The notes beneath the pieces were generated by a model. The model did no database searches. It was not told where the DNA came from and saw only the letters and a program-made list of their open reading frames with translations. From Sulfurovum sp. UBA1140 (GTDB taxonomy: Bacteria > Campylobacterota > Campylobacteria > Campylobacterales > Sulfurovaceae): DNA of 29,106 nt. The position numbers and the translations under genes were made by a program. This document shows positions 15,014 to 23,828 of the stretch, in pieces; position 1 is the stretch's first letter; every line of letters starts with the position of its first letter. The DNA lies in the NCBI GenBank assembly GCA_002311915.1, contig DCAF01000019.1, positions 24,069 through 53,174 of the forward strand. Direction: 5' to 3'.

Positions 15014-17071
15014 GTGAAAAAAGCAATTATTACAGGTGTGACAGGTCAAGATGGTGCCTATTTGGCAGAATTACTTTTAGATAAAGGGTATGAGGTTTAT
15101 GGTGCGTACCGAAGAAGTGCCTCGGTAAATTTTTGGAGAATGGAGGAGTTGGGGGTTGAAAATCATCCCAATCTTCATTTGGTAGAGTATGATTTAACCG
15201 ACCAAGCCAACAGCATTCGGATGGTGATGCAGATTCAACCCGATGAAATCTATAACTTAGCTGCCCAAAGCTTTGTAGGAGTCTCTTTTGAACAACCCTT
15301 GGCAACAGCTCAAATTACAGGATTGGGGTGTGTTCATCTGCTTGAAGCGATACGTATTGTTAATCCAAAAATTAAATTTTACCAAGCTTCTACCTCAGAG
15401 ATGTTTGGAGAGGTTCAAGAGATACCCCAAAAAGAGACCACCCCTTTTTATCCACGAAGCCCTTACGGAGTTGCCAAACTTTATGCCCACTGGATGGTGA
15501 TTAACTACAGAGAGTCGTATAATATTTTTGGATGTAGTGGTATACTTTTTAATCATGAGAGCATTCCTAAAAATTCACCTCTAATCATTAAAATAGAAAA
15601 TAAAATAGATATTTTACCCATTGAAGATATGTTTAAAGTTCCAAAACATCGAGATGAAGGCATATTAAAAAAATATGAAAGTAGTTATGTCTGGAATGGT
15701 GAAGATTGGACTAAGATTATAGCTGGTTGTGCATACCAAGATAGAGATAAAAAGATGAAATTGATTCAAACAAGAGAATCAAGCTATGAAGCAACAGATG
15801 AACATCTCTATTTTAATGAAAGTAACAGTGAGGTAAAGACTAAAAATATTAAAATCGGAGACAACTCTTTTAGAATTAGTTTTCCAAAAGAGAGTTTAAA
15901 TCTAAGAACTAATTTGGAGTTAGCAAAATTTATTGGTTTTGTTGTTGGTGACGGATCAATTGATAAAAGAGGTAGAATTAGACTTACAGGAAGTGATAAA
16001 AACTTATTAGAAAATATGGCTAATCTACTTACCTCTCAATTTGGATGGAGTTATAGAGTTAATACTTATGGATCAGGTGGATTTGAAACCTCACAAAAAG
16101 ATGTTTGGCAACTAGATATTAATAATAATACAAATTTTGGTTTATGGTTATATCAAGAGATTTATACCAATCATTCTAATGAAAAGAGAGTTCCAAGTTT
16201 TATTTTAAACTCAAATATAGAAGTTAAACAATCCTTTTTTGATGGATATTATTTAGCAGATGGTCGAAAAGATGGAAATGAAACTTATAAATATAAAGGT
16301 TTTACAACAAATTCAGCTACATTATGTTTAGGACTTAACTATATCTTTAGAAGCTTTTCAAAACAGACTATAAAAACAAAATCAGAATATAAAGATAAAA
16401 AGAGATACTATTATACTCAATTTAGAACTGATAGTGAGACAAAAAAAGGTAATCATTTACAAATGAAGTTAAATGAAGTGATAAAAATTACAGAAACAAA
16501 CAGTGAAGATGGTTGGTTTTTTGATATCCAAACAGAATCCAAAACATTTGCAACTGGACCAAATCTCTTCAAGATACATAATAGTCCACTACGTGGGCGA
16601 GAGTTTGTTACCCGAAAAATTACCGACTCTGTTGCCAAAATAAAATTAGGAAAACTCGACTGTATCGAACTTGGAAATATGGATGCCAAACGAGATTGGG
16701 GATTTGCCAAAGATTATGTAGAGGGAATGTACCTAATGCTTCAAGCCGATACCCCTGATACCTATGTGTTGGCAACCAATCGAACCGAAACGGTCAGAGA
16801 TTTTGTCACCATGTCCTTTAAGGCTGTTGGCATAGAAGTAGAGTTCCAAGGCAAAGGTGAAGAGGAGATTGCCATTAACAGAGCAACTGGCAAGGTGGTG
16901 GTCAAAGTCAATCCTAAATTCTATAGACCTGCTGAAGTTGAACTGCTTATAGGTGACCCAAAAAAGGCAAAAGATAAACTAGGATGGGAGCCAAAATGCA
17001 CACTCGAAGAACTCTGCTCTATGATGGTTAACGCCGATTTAAAAAGGAATCAGCATGGGTTTAGTTTCTAA
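15014..17071 (+). CDS. gmd: GDP-mannose 4,6-dehydratase with in-frame intein
   Basis: GMD converts GDP-D-mannose to GDP-4-keto-6-deoxy-D-mannose, the precursor of GDP-D-rhamnose and GDP-L-fucose. Residues 1-182 hold the Rossmann motif GVTGQDG (8-14), Thr127 in ASTSEMFGE, and the catalytic Tyr151/Lys155 of YGVAK. Residues 524-685 continue the enzyme from SPLRGREFVTRK. Joining the two parts gives NHESPLRGREFVTRKI, the highly conserved nucleotide-sugar-binding stretch of GMD, and a 344-residue protein of normal length. The 341 residues between (183-523) are an intein, listed separately. The start is GTG at 15014. The end overlaps rmd. Activity should require splicing, since the insertion divides the active-site motif. 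Confidence 0.95.
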   Translation: MKKAIITGVTGQDGAYLAELLLDKGYEVYGAYRRSASVNFWRMEELGVENHPNLHLVEYDLTDQANSIRMVMQIQPDEIYNLAAQSFVGVSFEQPLATAQITGLGCVHLLEAIRIVNPKIKFYQASTSEMFGEVQEIPQKETTPFYPRSPYGVAKLYAHWMVINYRESYNIFGCSGILFNHESIPKNSPLIIKIENKIDILPIEDMFKVPKHRDEGILKKYESSYVWNGEDWTKIIAGCAYQDRDKKMKLIQTRESSYEATDEHLYFNESNSEVKTKNIKIGDNSFRISFPKESLNLRTNLELAKFIGFVVGDGSIDKRGRIRLTGSDKNLLENMANLLTSQFGWSYRVNTYGSGGFETSQKDVWQLDINNNTNFGLWLYQEIYTNHSNEKRVPSFILNSNIEVKQSFFDGYYLADGRKDGNETYKYKGFTTNSATLCLGLNYIFRSFSKQTIKTKSEYKDKKRYYYTQFRTDSETKKGNHLQMKLNEVIKITETNSEDGWFFDIQTESKTFATGPNLFKIHNSPLRGREFVTRKITDSVAKIKLGKLDCIELGNMDAKRDWGFAKDYVEGMYLMLQADTPDTYVLATNRTETVRDFVTMSFKAVGIEVEFQGKGEEEIAINRATGKVVVKVNPKFYRPAEVELLIGDPKKAKDKLGWEPKCTLEELCSMMVNADLKRNQHGFSF
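15560..16582 (+). mobile_element. LAGLIDADG intein within GMD
   Basis: Intein numbering runs 1-341. It begins with Ser1 (a class 1 nucleophile, Ser instead of the commoner Cys). Block B is TDEH (79-82, Thr and His). Two LAGLIDADG helices follow: LAKFIGFVVGDG (121-132, Asp131) and SFFDGYYLADG (225-235, Asp234), so the homing endonuclease looks intact. Block F is WFFDIQTESKTFATG (319-333), and block G ends IHN (His340, Asn341) before the +1 Ser of the extein. All residues needed for splicing are present. The element inserts after NHE of NHESPLRG. Arginine is almost always AGA here (12 of 14) against 6 of 16 in the host gene parts, indicating separate ancestry. Confidence 0.95.
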
Positions 17072-17945
17072 AAAAGTTCTAATTACTGGGATAGATAGCT
17101 TTACAGGAGTACATCTATCTTCTTATCTTCAAGCAGAGGGATATGATGTTTATGGAACCTCTCTACTCAATACATCAGATAAACAGTACCAGTGTGACAT
17201 TACCAACAAAGAGGATATTAAACGGGTACTTATTGCCTCAACCCCTGATTATATTATCCACCTTTCGGGTATCTCGTTTACTGCCCACGGTAACAGTGAA
17301 GATTTTTATCGTGTTAATACCATTGGAACGCTTAATATTTTAGATGCCCTAGTAGAACTCAACATCAATCCCTCTAAAATAATCCTTGCTAGTAGTGCTA
17401 CCATTTATGGAAATCAAGGTGTAGAGCTGCTTGATGAGTCACTCTGCCCTACTCCTGCAAACCATTATGGAGCCAGTAAATATTCCATGGAGTGCTTGGC
17501 TAAAAACTATTTTAACCAATTAAATATCATTATTGCCAGACCCTTTAACTATACAGGAGTAGGTCAGGCAGAACACTTTTTAATTCCTAAAATTGTTAAT
17601 CACTTTAGAGAGAATAAAAAAAATATTGAACTGGGAAATCTACATGTGAGCAGAGAGTTTAATGATGTCGGTTATCTCTGTGAAATTTATCAAAATCTTT
17701 TAGAATCAGATGCTTTATCTCAAACGGTTAATATCTGTTCCAATCGTGGCATTGCTCTCTTAGAGGTCATTGAGATGATGAATAAAATTGCAGGATACTC
17801 TATCAAAGTCGAAGTCAATCCTGCCTATGTACGAAAAGATGAGATAAAAATATTAACAGGTTCACCTCTAAAACTCTTTGATATAATAAAAACCATAGAA
17901 CAAAAACCATTTCAAGAGACCCTAAAGGATATGTTTGAAGCCTAA
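17055..17945 (+). CDS. rmd: GDP-4-keto-6-deoxy-D-mannose reductase (RMD-like)
   Basis: This 296-residue short-chain dehydrogenase/epimerase has TGIDSFTG (11-18) for NAD(P) binding, a SSATIYG serine, and a YGASK catalytic Tyr-Lys pair. ARPFNYTGVGQ and a VSREFNDVG segment resemble the RMD group, which reduces the GMD product to GDP-D-rhamnose, more than the fucose synthase (Fcl) group. The ATG lies 17 bases before the gmd stop, with AAGGA in front, so the pair is coupled. The product assignment (D-rhamnose rather than another 6-deoxyhexose) rests on this resemblance and on the neighbouring glycosyltransferases. Confidence 0.85.
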   Translation: MGLVSKKVLITGIDSFTGVHLSSYLQAEGYDVYGTSLLNTSDKQYQCDITNKEDIKRVLIASTPDYIIHLSGISFTAHGNSEDFYRVNTIGTLNILDALVELNINPSKIILASSATIYGNQGVELLDESLCPTPANHYGASKYSMECLAKNYFNQLNIIIARPFNYTGVGQAEHFLIPKIVNHFRENKKNIELGNLHVSREFNDVGYLCEIYQNLLESDALSQTVNICSNRGIALLEVIEMMNKIAGYSIKVEVNPAYVRKDEIKILTGSPLKLFDIIKTIEQKPFQETLKDMFEA

Positions 17946-19053
17946 ACTTCTTATTGATAGCATCTCTTTAATGTCCTCATTAACAGGTATTGGACGATAT
18001 ACTTATGAGGTTTCAAAAAAATTAAAAAAAATAGAAAGTTTTGAAATAGAATATTTTTATGGTTACTACTCAACTGACCTAATGAAATCTTCAACAAAAA
18101 TAGGTATCAAAAATTTGAAATCTACCATTGCTAAAAATCCCTTCATTAAACAGATAGCCCGAAAATTTCTTACTCTATCGAGTAGACTCTTTGGTAAAAA
18201 ATATGACCTCTATTGGCAACCCAACTTTATACCCAATAGTGGTATTAAAGCCAACAAAATTGTCACCTCGGTACATGATTTTTCATTTATTCTTCATAAA
18301 GATTTTCATCTTAAAGAGAGTATTGCCTATTTTGAAAACAACTTCTTTCAAAATCTTTATAGAAGTGATATGATTATTACAGGTTCTAACTACTCCAAAC
18401 AAGAAATTTTAGAACGAACCAATTTTACAGAAGATAAAATTAGGGTTATCTATCATGGAATAGATCATAACCTTTTTAAAGTTTACCAAGATATAGAGTT
18501 AAACTTTGAACTCCCCTCTAAATTTATACTCTCGGTAGGAACGGTTGAGCCTCGAAAAAATCTTCTAGGACTATTAAAAGCCTATAATTTATTGGATGAG
18601 CAGTTAAAAAAAGAGTATAAACTTATATTGGTGGGTTTTAAGGGTTGGGAGAACAGTGAAATTATGGAACTAATGAATCAAAATAAAGAGAGCATTGAGT
18701 ATCTAGGATTTATTAGTGATGAAGAGTTGGCAAAGGTCTATAATTTAGCCACCTGTTTTCTCTTCCCCTCTTTTTATGAAGGATTTGGTTTGCCACCACT
18801 TGAAGCGATGGCATGTGGAACACCTGTTGTCTCCTCAAACTCCTCTTCACTTCCTGAAGTAGGTGGAGATGCAGTGGTCTATTGTGACCCCTACAGCATA
18901 GAAGATATTAAAAATAAAATAGAGATGGTTTTAATCAATAGTGAGTTACAACAGACAATGGTTAGCAAAGGACTGAAACAAGCCAAAAAATTTAGTTGGG
19001 AAAAATCAGCACAAGAGCATAAAGAACTTTTTGATGAGGTACTCAACTCTTGA
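17935..19053 (+). CDS. GT4-family glycosyltransferase
   Basis: This is a 372-residue GT-B glycosyltransferase. The C-terminal donor domain shows SVGTVEPRKNLLGLLKAY (about 198-215) and FPSFYEGFGLPPLEAMACGTPVV with the EX7E glutamates (about 280-302). A short TTG start overlaps the end of rmd by 11 bases, with AAAGGAT upstream. Order and family parallel the rhamnosyltransferases that follow gmd-rmd in D-rhamnan (A-band-type) loci such as wbpY/wbpZ. Transfer of D-rhamnose from GDP-D-rhamnose is therefore the best guess. It is cytoplasmic or membrane-associated. Confidence 0.88.
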   Translation: MKPKLLIDSISLMSSLTGIGRYTYEVSKKLKKIESFEIEYFYGYYSTDLMKSSTKIGIKNLKSTIAKNPFIKQIARKFLTLSSRLFGKKYDLYWQPNFIPNSGIKANKIVTSVHDFSFILHKDFHLKESIAYFENNFFQNLYRSDMIITGSNYSKQEILERTNFTEDKIRVIYHGIDHNLFKVYQDIELNFELPSKFILSVGTVEPRKNLLGLLKAYNLLDEQLKKEYKLILVGFKGWENSEIMELMNQNKESIEYLGFISDEELAKVYNLATCFLFPSFYEGFGLPPLEAMACGTPVVSSNSSSLPEVGGDAVVYCDPYSIEDIKNKIEMVLINSELQQTMVSKGLKQAKKFSWEKSAQEHKELFDEVLNS

Positions 19054-20156
19054 AAATAGCCATTGTACATGACTGGTTTACCGAAAAAGGAGGAGCAGAG
19101 AATGTGGTTGCCTCTATTTTAAAGGTCTATCCCAATGCAGAGTTTTTTGCATTGGTTGATTTTTTTGATGATAAACAGCGTCGAGAAATACTTGCCAATA
19201 AAAAAGTGACCACCTCTTTTATTCAACGACTCCCCTTTGCTAAAAAAATATTTCGTAACTATCTTTTTTTGTTTCCTCTTGCCATTGAACGACTCGATTT
19301 AAGAAAATTTGATTTGGTTATCTCCTCCTCTTATGCTGTAGCAAAAGGGGTGATGACAGGACCCGAACAGTTACATATCTGTTACAACCACTCACCCATG
19401 CGATACGCTTGGGACATGTATTTTCCCTATCTTGAAGAGCATCAGGTCAAAGGGCTAAAAGAGAAGTTTTTATCGTATGTATTGCATAAAATCCGAGTAT
19501 GGGATGTGGTCTCTTCTAATCGTGTTGACCATTTTATTTCTAACTCTACACTGGTACAACAACGCATTGCTAAATATTATCGTCGAGAAGCCACCGTAAT
19601 TCATCCCCCTGTTGATGTTAATAACTTTAAACTCTGTGAGAAAAAAAAAGATTACTACTTTACTGCCTCTCGGCTCGTACCCTATAAAAAAATTAAAATG
19701 ATTGTCGAAGCTTTTATAGAAAATGGTAAAGCACTTATTGTTTCGGGTTCAGGTTCTGAATTTAAGACTATCCAAGCCATTGCTACCCCCAATATTCAAC
19801 TTTTAGGCTATACAGAAGATGCAAAAATGCGGGAACTCATGCAGAAAGCTAAAGCCTTTATTTTTGCTTCATATGAAGATTTTGGTATTGTTCCTGTTGA
19901 AGCGATGGCGTGTGGTACTCCTGTGATTGCCTATGGAAAAGGGGGTATTCGAGACAGTGTTATTGAAACCCAAACAGGTCTCTTTTTCTATGAACAGACC
20001 CCAAGCTCTTTAAATGATGCGATAGAGAAATTTGAAACCATGACCTTTAATCCCAAACAGATAGCCAAACATGCCCAACAGTTCTCTATTCAACGATTTG
20101 AAGAAGAGATAGAACTGTTTGTAAAGAAAAAAATAAGAGAATCTAATCTCTTTTAA
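19050..20156 (+). CDS. GT4-family glycosyltransferase, WbpZ/WbaZ-like
   Basis: This is a 368-residue GT-B enzyme starting MKIAIVHDWFTEKGGAE, the typical opening of the mannosyl/rhamnosyltransferase group that includes WbaZ and WbpZ. NHSPMRYAWDMYFPY lies in the acceptor domain. ASRLVPYKKI and FASYEDFGIVPVEAMACGTPV, with the two donor-site glutamates, lie in the C-terminal domain. The TTG start overlaps the previous stop (TTGA). It is likely to act at an early step of chain assembly on the lipid carrier, by analogy. It is last in the plus-strand cluster and overlaps the convergent gene by 14 bases. Confidence 0.88.
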   Translation: MKIAIVHDWFTEKGGAENVVASILKVYPNAEFFALVDFFDDKQRREILANKKVTTSFIQRLPFAKKIFRNYLFLFPLAIERLDLRKFDLVISSSYAVAKGVMTGPEQLHICYNHSPMRYAWDMYFPYLEEHQVKGLKEKFLSYVLHKIRVWDVVSSNRVDHFISNSTLVQQRIAKYYRREATVIHPPVDVNNFKLCEKKKDYYFTASRLVPYKKIKMIVEAFIENGKALIVSGSGSEFKTIQAIATPNIQLLGYTEDAKMRELMQKAKAFIFASYEDFGIVPVEAMACGTPVIAYGKGGIRDSVIETQTGLFFYEQTPSSLNDAIEKFETMTFNPKQIAKHAQQFSIQRFEEEIELFVKKKIRESNLF

Positions 20157-21120
20157 AAAATCGTTTAAGATGCCCTAAATTTGGTAATTTTGGGTTTCGT
20201 CTAAATCTCCTTAACATAATGACTCTTTTTTGATATACCAATTTTTTCTCAAAACTTTTTTGTGAATCAGGAACCCATGTGGGCAGTTGTATTTTAACCT
20301 TTTTAACCCTATCACCATTAAGTTCGACTGTAAAAAAATCAACTTGAAAGTTCTCATCTAAGGTCACCACCAGTGAACGTCTGTGTTCAATCTCTTGCTT
20401 TTTAATACGCCTAGAGGTAAACTCTGTGCCGTTGTGCCATCGTGGGACATCCAAATTAGGAAAAATAAAATTTCCTAAACCATAAAATATCGATTTTCCT
20501 TTGTAAATCTCATGGCTTTGAATCACATGGGCATGATGTCCAATAATTATATCTGCACCTGCATCAATTAACGCATGAGCAATTTTGGTGTCGGTAAAAG
20601 TAGGAAAAGGAATCTCTTGAATGCCCCAATGTGGTTGTATAATAATAAAGTCTACTTTTGATTTTAACAAAGCAATATCATCAATAATTTTAGTCACCTC
20701 TAACAAAGCACTACCACTCTGTTTATTGTCTCCTATGACTGCTTGAATTGATGAACATGAGTAGCCACAGAGTCCTATTTTTTTACCTGCAAAACTAATA
20801 ATAGAGGGGTTATTAAAATTATCCCCCTCTATTCCTGCACCAAAATAGGGAATCTCTTGCTCCTCTAACGAGGCTTTGGTCTTGGCAAACGCCTCTTCAC
20901 CATAATCCATCATATGATTGTTCGCCAAAGAGACGGCAAGAGGTTTCTGTTTAAATGTCTCTTCAATATAAGACTGCTCTTGACAGATATTAACCTTATC
21001 TCTAGCAGGGATTCCCTTGCAAGAGAGGGGAGTTTCTAAATTAAAAACAAACTCTTCTATATTAAAATCTATATGGTAGGGTCTATCGAGTACCGTATCT
21101 CCAAAAAAACTTAACTTCAT
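20143..21120 (-). CDS. CapA-family metallophosphoesterase-fold protein
   Basis: This 325-residue protein matches the CapA/PgsA capsule-synthesis family: FFGDTVLD at the start, FNLETPLS, SLANNHMMDYG, IIQPHWG and GHHAHVIQ supply the metal-binding Asp/Asn/His set. CapA proteins usually carry a membrane anchor, but here the catalytic domain starts at residue 1 with no signal or anchor. A basic RR/KK-rich C-terminus (RFRRNPKLPNLGHLKRF) could touch the membrane. Its start overlaps the flippase stop. The role in this glycan locus is unknown. Polyglutamate synthesis is not suggested, because CapB/CapC partners are absent. Confidence 0.85.
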   Translation of the reverse strand: MKLSFFGDTVLDRPYHIDFNIEEFVFNLETPLSCKGIPARDKVNICQEQSYIEETFKQKPLAVSLANNHMMDYGEEAFAKTKASLEEQEIPYFGAGIEGDNFNNPSIISFAGKKIGLCGYSCSSIQAVIGDNKQSGSALLEVTKIIDDIALLKSKVDFIIIQPHWGIQEIPFPTFTDTKIAHALIDAGADIIIGHHAHVIQSHEIYKGKSIFYGLGNFIFPNLDVPRWHNGTEFTSRRIKKQEIEHRRSLVVTLDENFQVDFFTVELNGDRVKKVKIQLPTWVPDSQKSFEKKLVYQKRVIMLRRFRRNPKLPNLGHLKRFFKRD

Positions 21121-22391
21121 CCGTTATCTTTCCTATTTTTTATTTTGATGTATATGTATCCCATAAAAATGAGATTATGGACAACACTTACAAGAGTAAA
21201 GAGCAACACCGAGACCATATAGGATTGAAAAAAGTAGAACCCCATATAAATTGCCAATACCCTAAAAATAAGTGTAATAATCTGTAATTGAAGCAACTCT
21301 TTTTGAAGATTTAAAATATTGTACATCATCGAAGTAGGTGGGGTGACAAATGCAAACATAAACCATACAATGGTTATCTGTGCAATAACTCCTGACTCTG
21401 CCCACTCTTGACCAAACATAAAGATAAAAATCTCTTCACCAAAAAATAGCACCACAAATAGAGGCACCATAAAGATTTTTATTAATCCTATTGTAGTTTT
21501 AAAATGAAGCGAGGTTATATCCTCGCCATTGGCATACATTTTTGATGCTTTTTGATAAAAAACACTGCGTGTTGAGTTAGCAACCAGTAAAATTGGTGCC
21601 TGCATTACCCTATAGGTTAAAGTATACAAACCTGCAACAGCAGGTGAAAACAGAGAACTAAAGAGTAAAATAGGAATATTCTGAGAAAATGAGTTTAAAA
21701 AAGCCGAGCTACTCTGATACTTAGGAAAGTTTTCATGCCGTTTCATATTGGCTCTGACCCTACGTTTTGAAAAATACTTTAACTGTAGGGTCTGTTTTTT
21801 TAAATGAAAGCCTAAGAGTTGATAGAGTGAAAAAAGATTAGAAAGAAGCTTTCCAATAATTAATCCATCCAGTGCAAAAAAGTATCGGCTGATACCTTGG
21901 GTTGAGACGGTTGTAACAGACTCCATCATTTTTACCGTTGCCATTTTTTTATAAAACTGCTTTCGGGTCGCATAGGTATTAAAAATTTGTATCAGACCAA
22001 TAATTAATATAGAGGGGGGCAGTAGCCAAACTAAATAGTTCAGCCCATCAAAATAGTCTAAAAAGAAATCATAAAAGATAAAAAGCCCAAAAGAGAGAAC
22101 AATAACTGTAATAATAGTGATAAAAATAGAGAGAAAAACCAACGCTTGAGCATCTCGATTGGACTTGGGCAACATAATCGCCTGTTCGTACTTTAAACTC
22201 GATACCATTCCCAACATACTAGAGAGGGCAAAAAAGAGCGAATAGAGTCCAAACTCACTCGGTGTATACAAACGGGTAAGCAAGGGAATAAATGCCAACA
22301 TAATTGCCTGTGCCATCAGCGTACCCGACATCAGCGTAATAATCTGAAGCAGATATTGGTTTTGCTTTACTTTAATAATCAGACGGTTCAT
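21117..22391 (-). CDS. Wzx-like polysaccharide flippase
   Basis: This is a 424-residue integral membrane protein with about 12 to 14 hydrophobic helices. It starts with a segment typical of O-antigen/teichoic-acid translocases (LLTRLYTPSEFGLYSLFF at about 37-54). A second half begins near LLFSSLFSPAVAGLYTLTYR, the internal repeat characteristic of this MOP-superfamily group. It would move lipid-linked sugar units across the inner membrane. It starts one base after the previous stop and ends overlapping capA. No Wzm/Wzt ABC exporter and no Wzy polymerase are visible in the window. Confidence 0.88.
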   Translation of the reverse strand: MNRLIIKVKQNQYLLQIITLMSGTLMAQAIMLAFIPLLTRLYTPSEFGLYSLFFALSSMLGMVSSLKYEQAIMLPKSNRDAQALVFLSIFITIITVIVLSFGLFIFYDFFLDYFDGLNYLVWLLPPSILIIGLIQIFNTYATRKQFYKKMATVKMMESVTTVSTQGISRYFFALDGLIIGKLLSNLFSLYQLLGFHLKKQTLQLKYFSKRRVRANMKRHENFPKYQSSSAFLNSFSQNIPILLFSSLFSPAVAGLYTLTYRVMQAPILLVANSTRSVFYQKASKMYANGEDITSLHFKTTIGLIKIFMVPLFVVLFFGEEIFIFMFGQEWAESGVIAQITIVWFMFAFVTPPTSMMYNILNLQKELLQLQIITLIFRVLAIYMGFYFFQSYMVSVLLFTLVSVVHNLIFMGYIYIKIKNRKDNG

Positions 22392-23702
22392 CTATCCAAT
22401 CTTTTTACCCAACCATTGGGGGTGAATCAATCGGCTGTACTCATAAAGTATGGTGGTGAACTTACTTTTAAATTTCCATTCATAAAAAGCATACTTGTCT
22501 GACTCGCGTTTAAATCGTTTGTTCATCGAATAGAAATACCCCTCTACTTTAAGAGTTCGGTCAATATGTTCAATATAATATTTAGCATAAACTTTAGACA
22601 TCTCGGCTAAGGATGAGGTATCAATCACCAAGTCAACACTGTTATTAGGAATATAAGAACTAACCCACGGAGGAATCAATATAAAGTCATACTCATTTAA
22701 AAGTTTATCAAAAGAGTTTAATCTATCTATAATATCACTTAAGAGTGCCACTTTTTTATCAGGAAAGTTATACTCTATAAAATAAGAGGCATAGGTCAAG
22801 GTCTCGGGCAAATCCAACACAATATGACAACTGTTTGGAATATATGATTTTAAAATCCTAGAGAGTCCACCATACCCTGCCCCTATCTCAAAAATAACGG
22901 GTCTACTTTTAAAATCTACATGGTTAACAATATTATCGGTAATTATTGAATAGAAGAGTGAACGAATACTCAACCGTAACCCCCTATAATTAACACACAA
23001 GTTATTCCCTGCATAACTCTCAGAGAGAGAGAAGAGTATCTCTTTGGGTACAATTTGGGCATGTCGATGATACTCTAATACCAAATCTATCGCTTTAAGA
23101 TAACTAACATAGTAACCAAACTCTTGATTTACTACTAAAAATTGATCTTTAACAATATTGGCAGCTAACTCTTTCATGCCTCTAAAATTAATCAGATAGG
23201 TTTGATTAATTTTTCCACTATTATCAAACAGCTCCTCTTTAAAAGCTTGACTCATCTGCTCCCACCACTCGGCTCTGTCAAATCTATCGGGGTCATTATC
23301 ATTGGCTAATTGGTAAGAGGTCTCTATTTTACTGAATACCTCTAGGGGAACATCTCTTTTTTCTAGCTCTACTAAAGGTGGCTTTATCCAAGGTATATTA
23401 TCGCTTCCTTCACGATACATAGCTTTTATATCAATCGTATCAAAACCATCTAAACGGATACTTTTTTTAAAAATTAATTCATTAGAAATTAGTGCCATAA
23501 ACTCTTTAGAAGCAAACAGCGTTCGCCCAAAAAAGTTATAAAACTTAATCACCTCTAAAGGACAAAGGGGTGCATCCCATGTTCTAAGTAAAAACTGTGA
23601 CTGCTTTTGATATATCATTCTGCTGAATAGATTTTTGAACTCTTTATTCAAATACCCTACGCGTTTAAGTAACCACTTTACCGTATAAATTGTATTTTTC
23701 AT
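22392..23702 (-). CDS. Putative sugar O-methyltransferase (NanM-type)
   Basis: This 436-residue protein has an N-terminal region of about 250 residues without recognisable motifs. A class I SAM-binding domain follows, beginning VIFEIGAGYGGLSRIL (about residue 265), with HIVLDLPETL as the acidic second strand. This architecture is that of the putative sugar O-methyltransferase family found in surface-polysaccharide loci. It probably methylates a sugar of the glycan made here, perhaps a capping residue. Its ribosome-binding site (AGGAAA) lies at the edge of intergenic repeat copy C, which occupies most of the gap upstream. Confidence 0.8.
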   Translation of the reverse strand: MKNTIYTVKWLLKRVGYLNKEFKNLFSRMIYQKQSQFLLRTWDAPLCPLEVIKFYNFFGRTLFASKEFMALISNELIFKKSIRLDGFDTIDIKAMYREGSDNIPWIKPPLVELEKRDVPLEVFSKIETSYQLANDNDPDRFDRAEWWEQMSQAFKEELFDNSGKINQTYLINFRGMKELAANIVKDQFLVVNQEFGYYVSYLKAIDLVLEYHRHAQIVPKEILFSLSESYAGNNLCVNYRGLRLSIRSLFYSIITDNIVNHVDFKSRPVIFEIGAGYGGLSRILKSYIPNSCHIVLDLPETLTYASYFIEYNFPDKKVALLSDIIDRLNSFDKLLNEYDFILIPPWVSSYIPNNSVDLVIDTSSLAEMSKVYAKYYIEHIDRTLKVEGYFYSMNKRFKRESDKYAFYEWKFKSKFTTILYEYSRLIHPQWLGKKIG

Positions 23703-23711
23703 TTTTTTCCT

Positions 23712-23809
23712 AATAGTTCGGGTGTAAACACGCCGATTCCGAAAATTCAGATGGCATAGTCGGAACCGATGGCTTCAGCCTCGCTAATTCATTGGCATTG
23801 GAGTAAACT
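23712..23809 (-). repeat. Intergenic repeat, copy C (longest)
   Basis: This copy joins both parts of the element. 23785-23809 is identical to part of copy B, and 23712-23783 matches copy A with six mismatches. It fills the 126-base gap between the two methyltransferase genes, in reverse orientation to copies A and B. The segment can form hairpins (for example CGGTTCCG with CGGAATCG on the minus strand). It is reminiscent of REP/MITE elements mobilised in trans. Confidence 0.65.
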
Positions 23810-23828
23810 TTCCGATTCCCAAACAAGT

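Noticed and set aside
15030..15305. Minus-strand frame inside gmd, and similar frames opposite other genes
   Set aside because: These are antisense shadows of well-supported genes, without their own ribosome-binding sites or recognisable products.
15014..17071. The long gmd ORF as a fusion protein or gene duplication
   Set aside because: The insert has complete intein blocks and its removal restores the conserved motif and normal length exactly, so an intein explains it fully.
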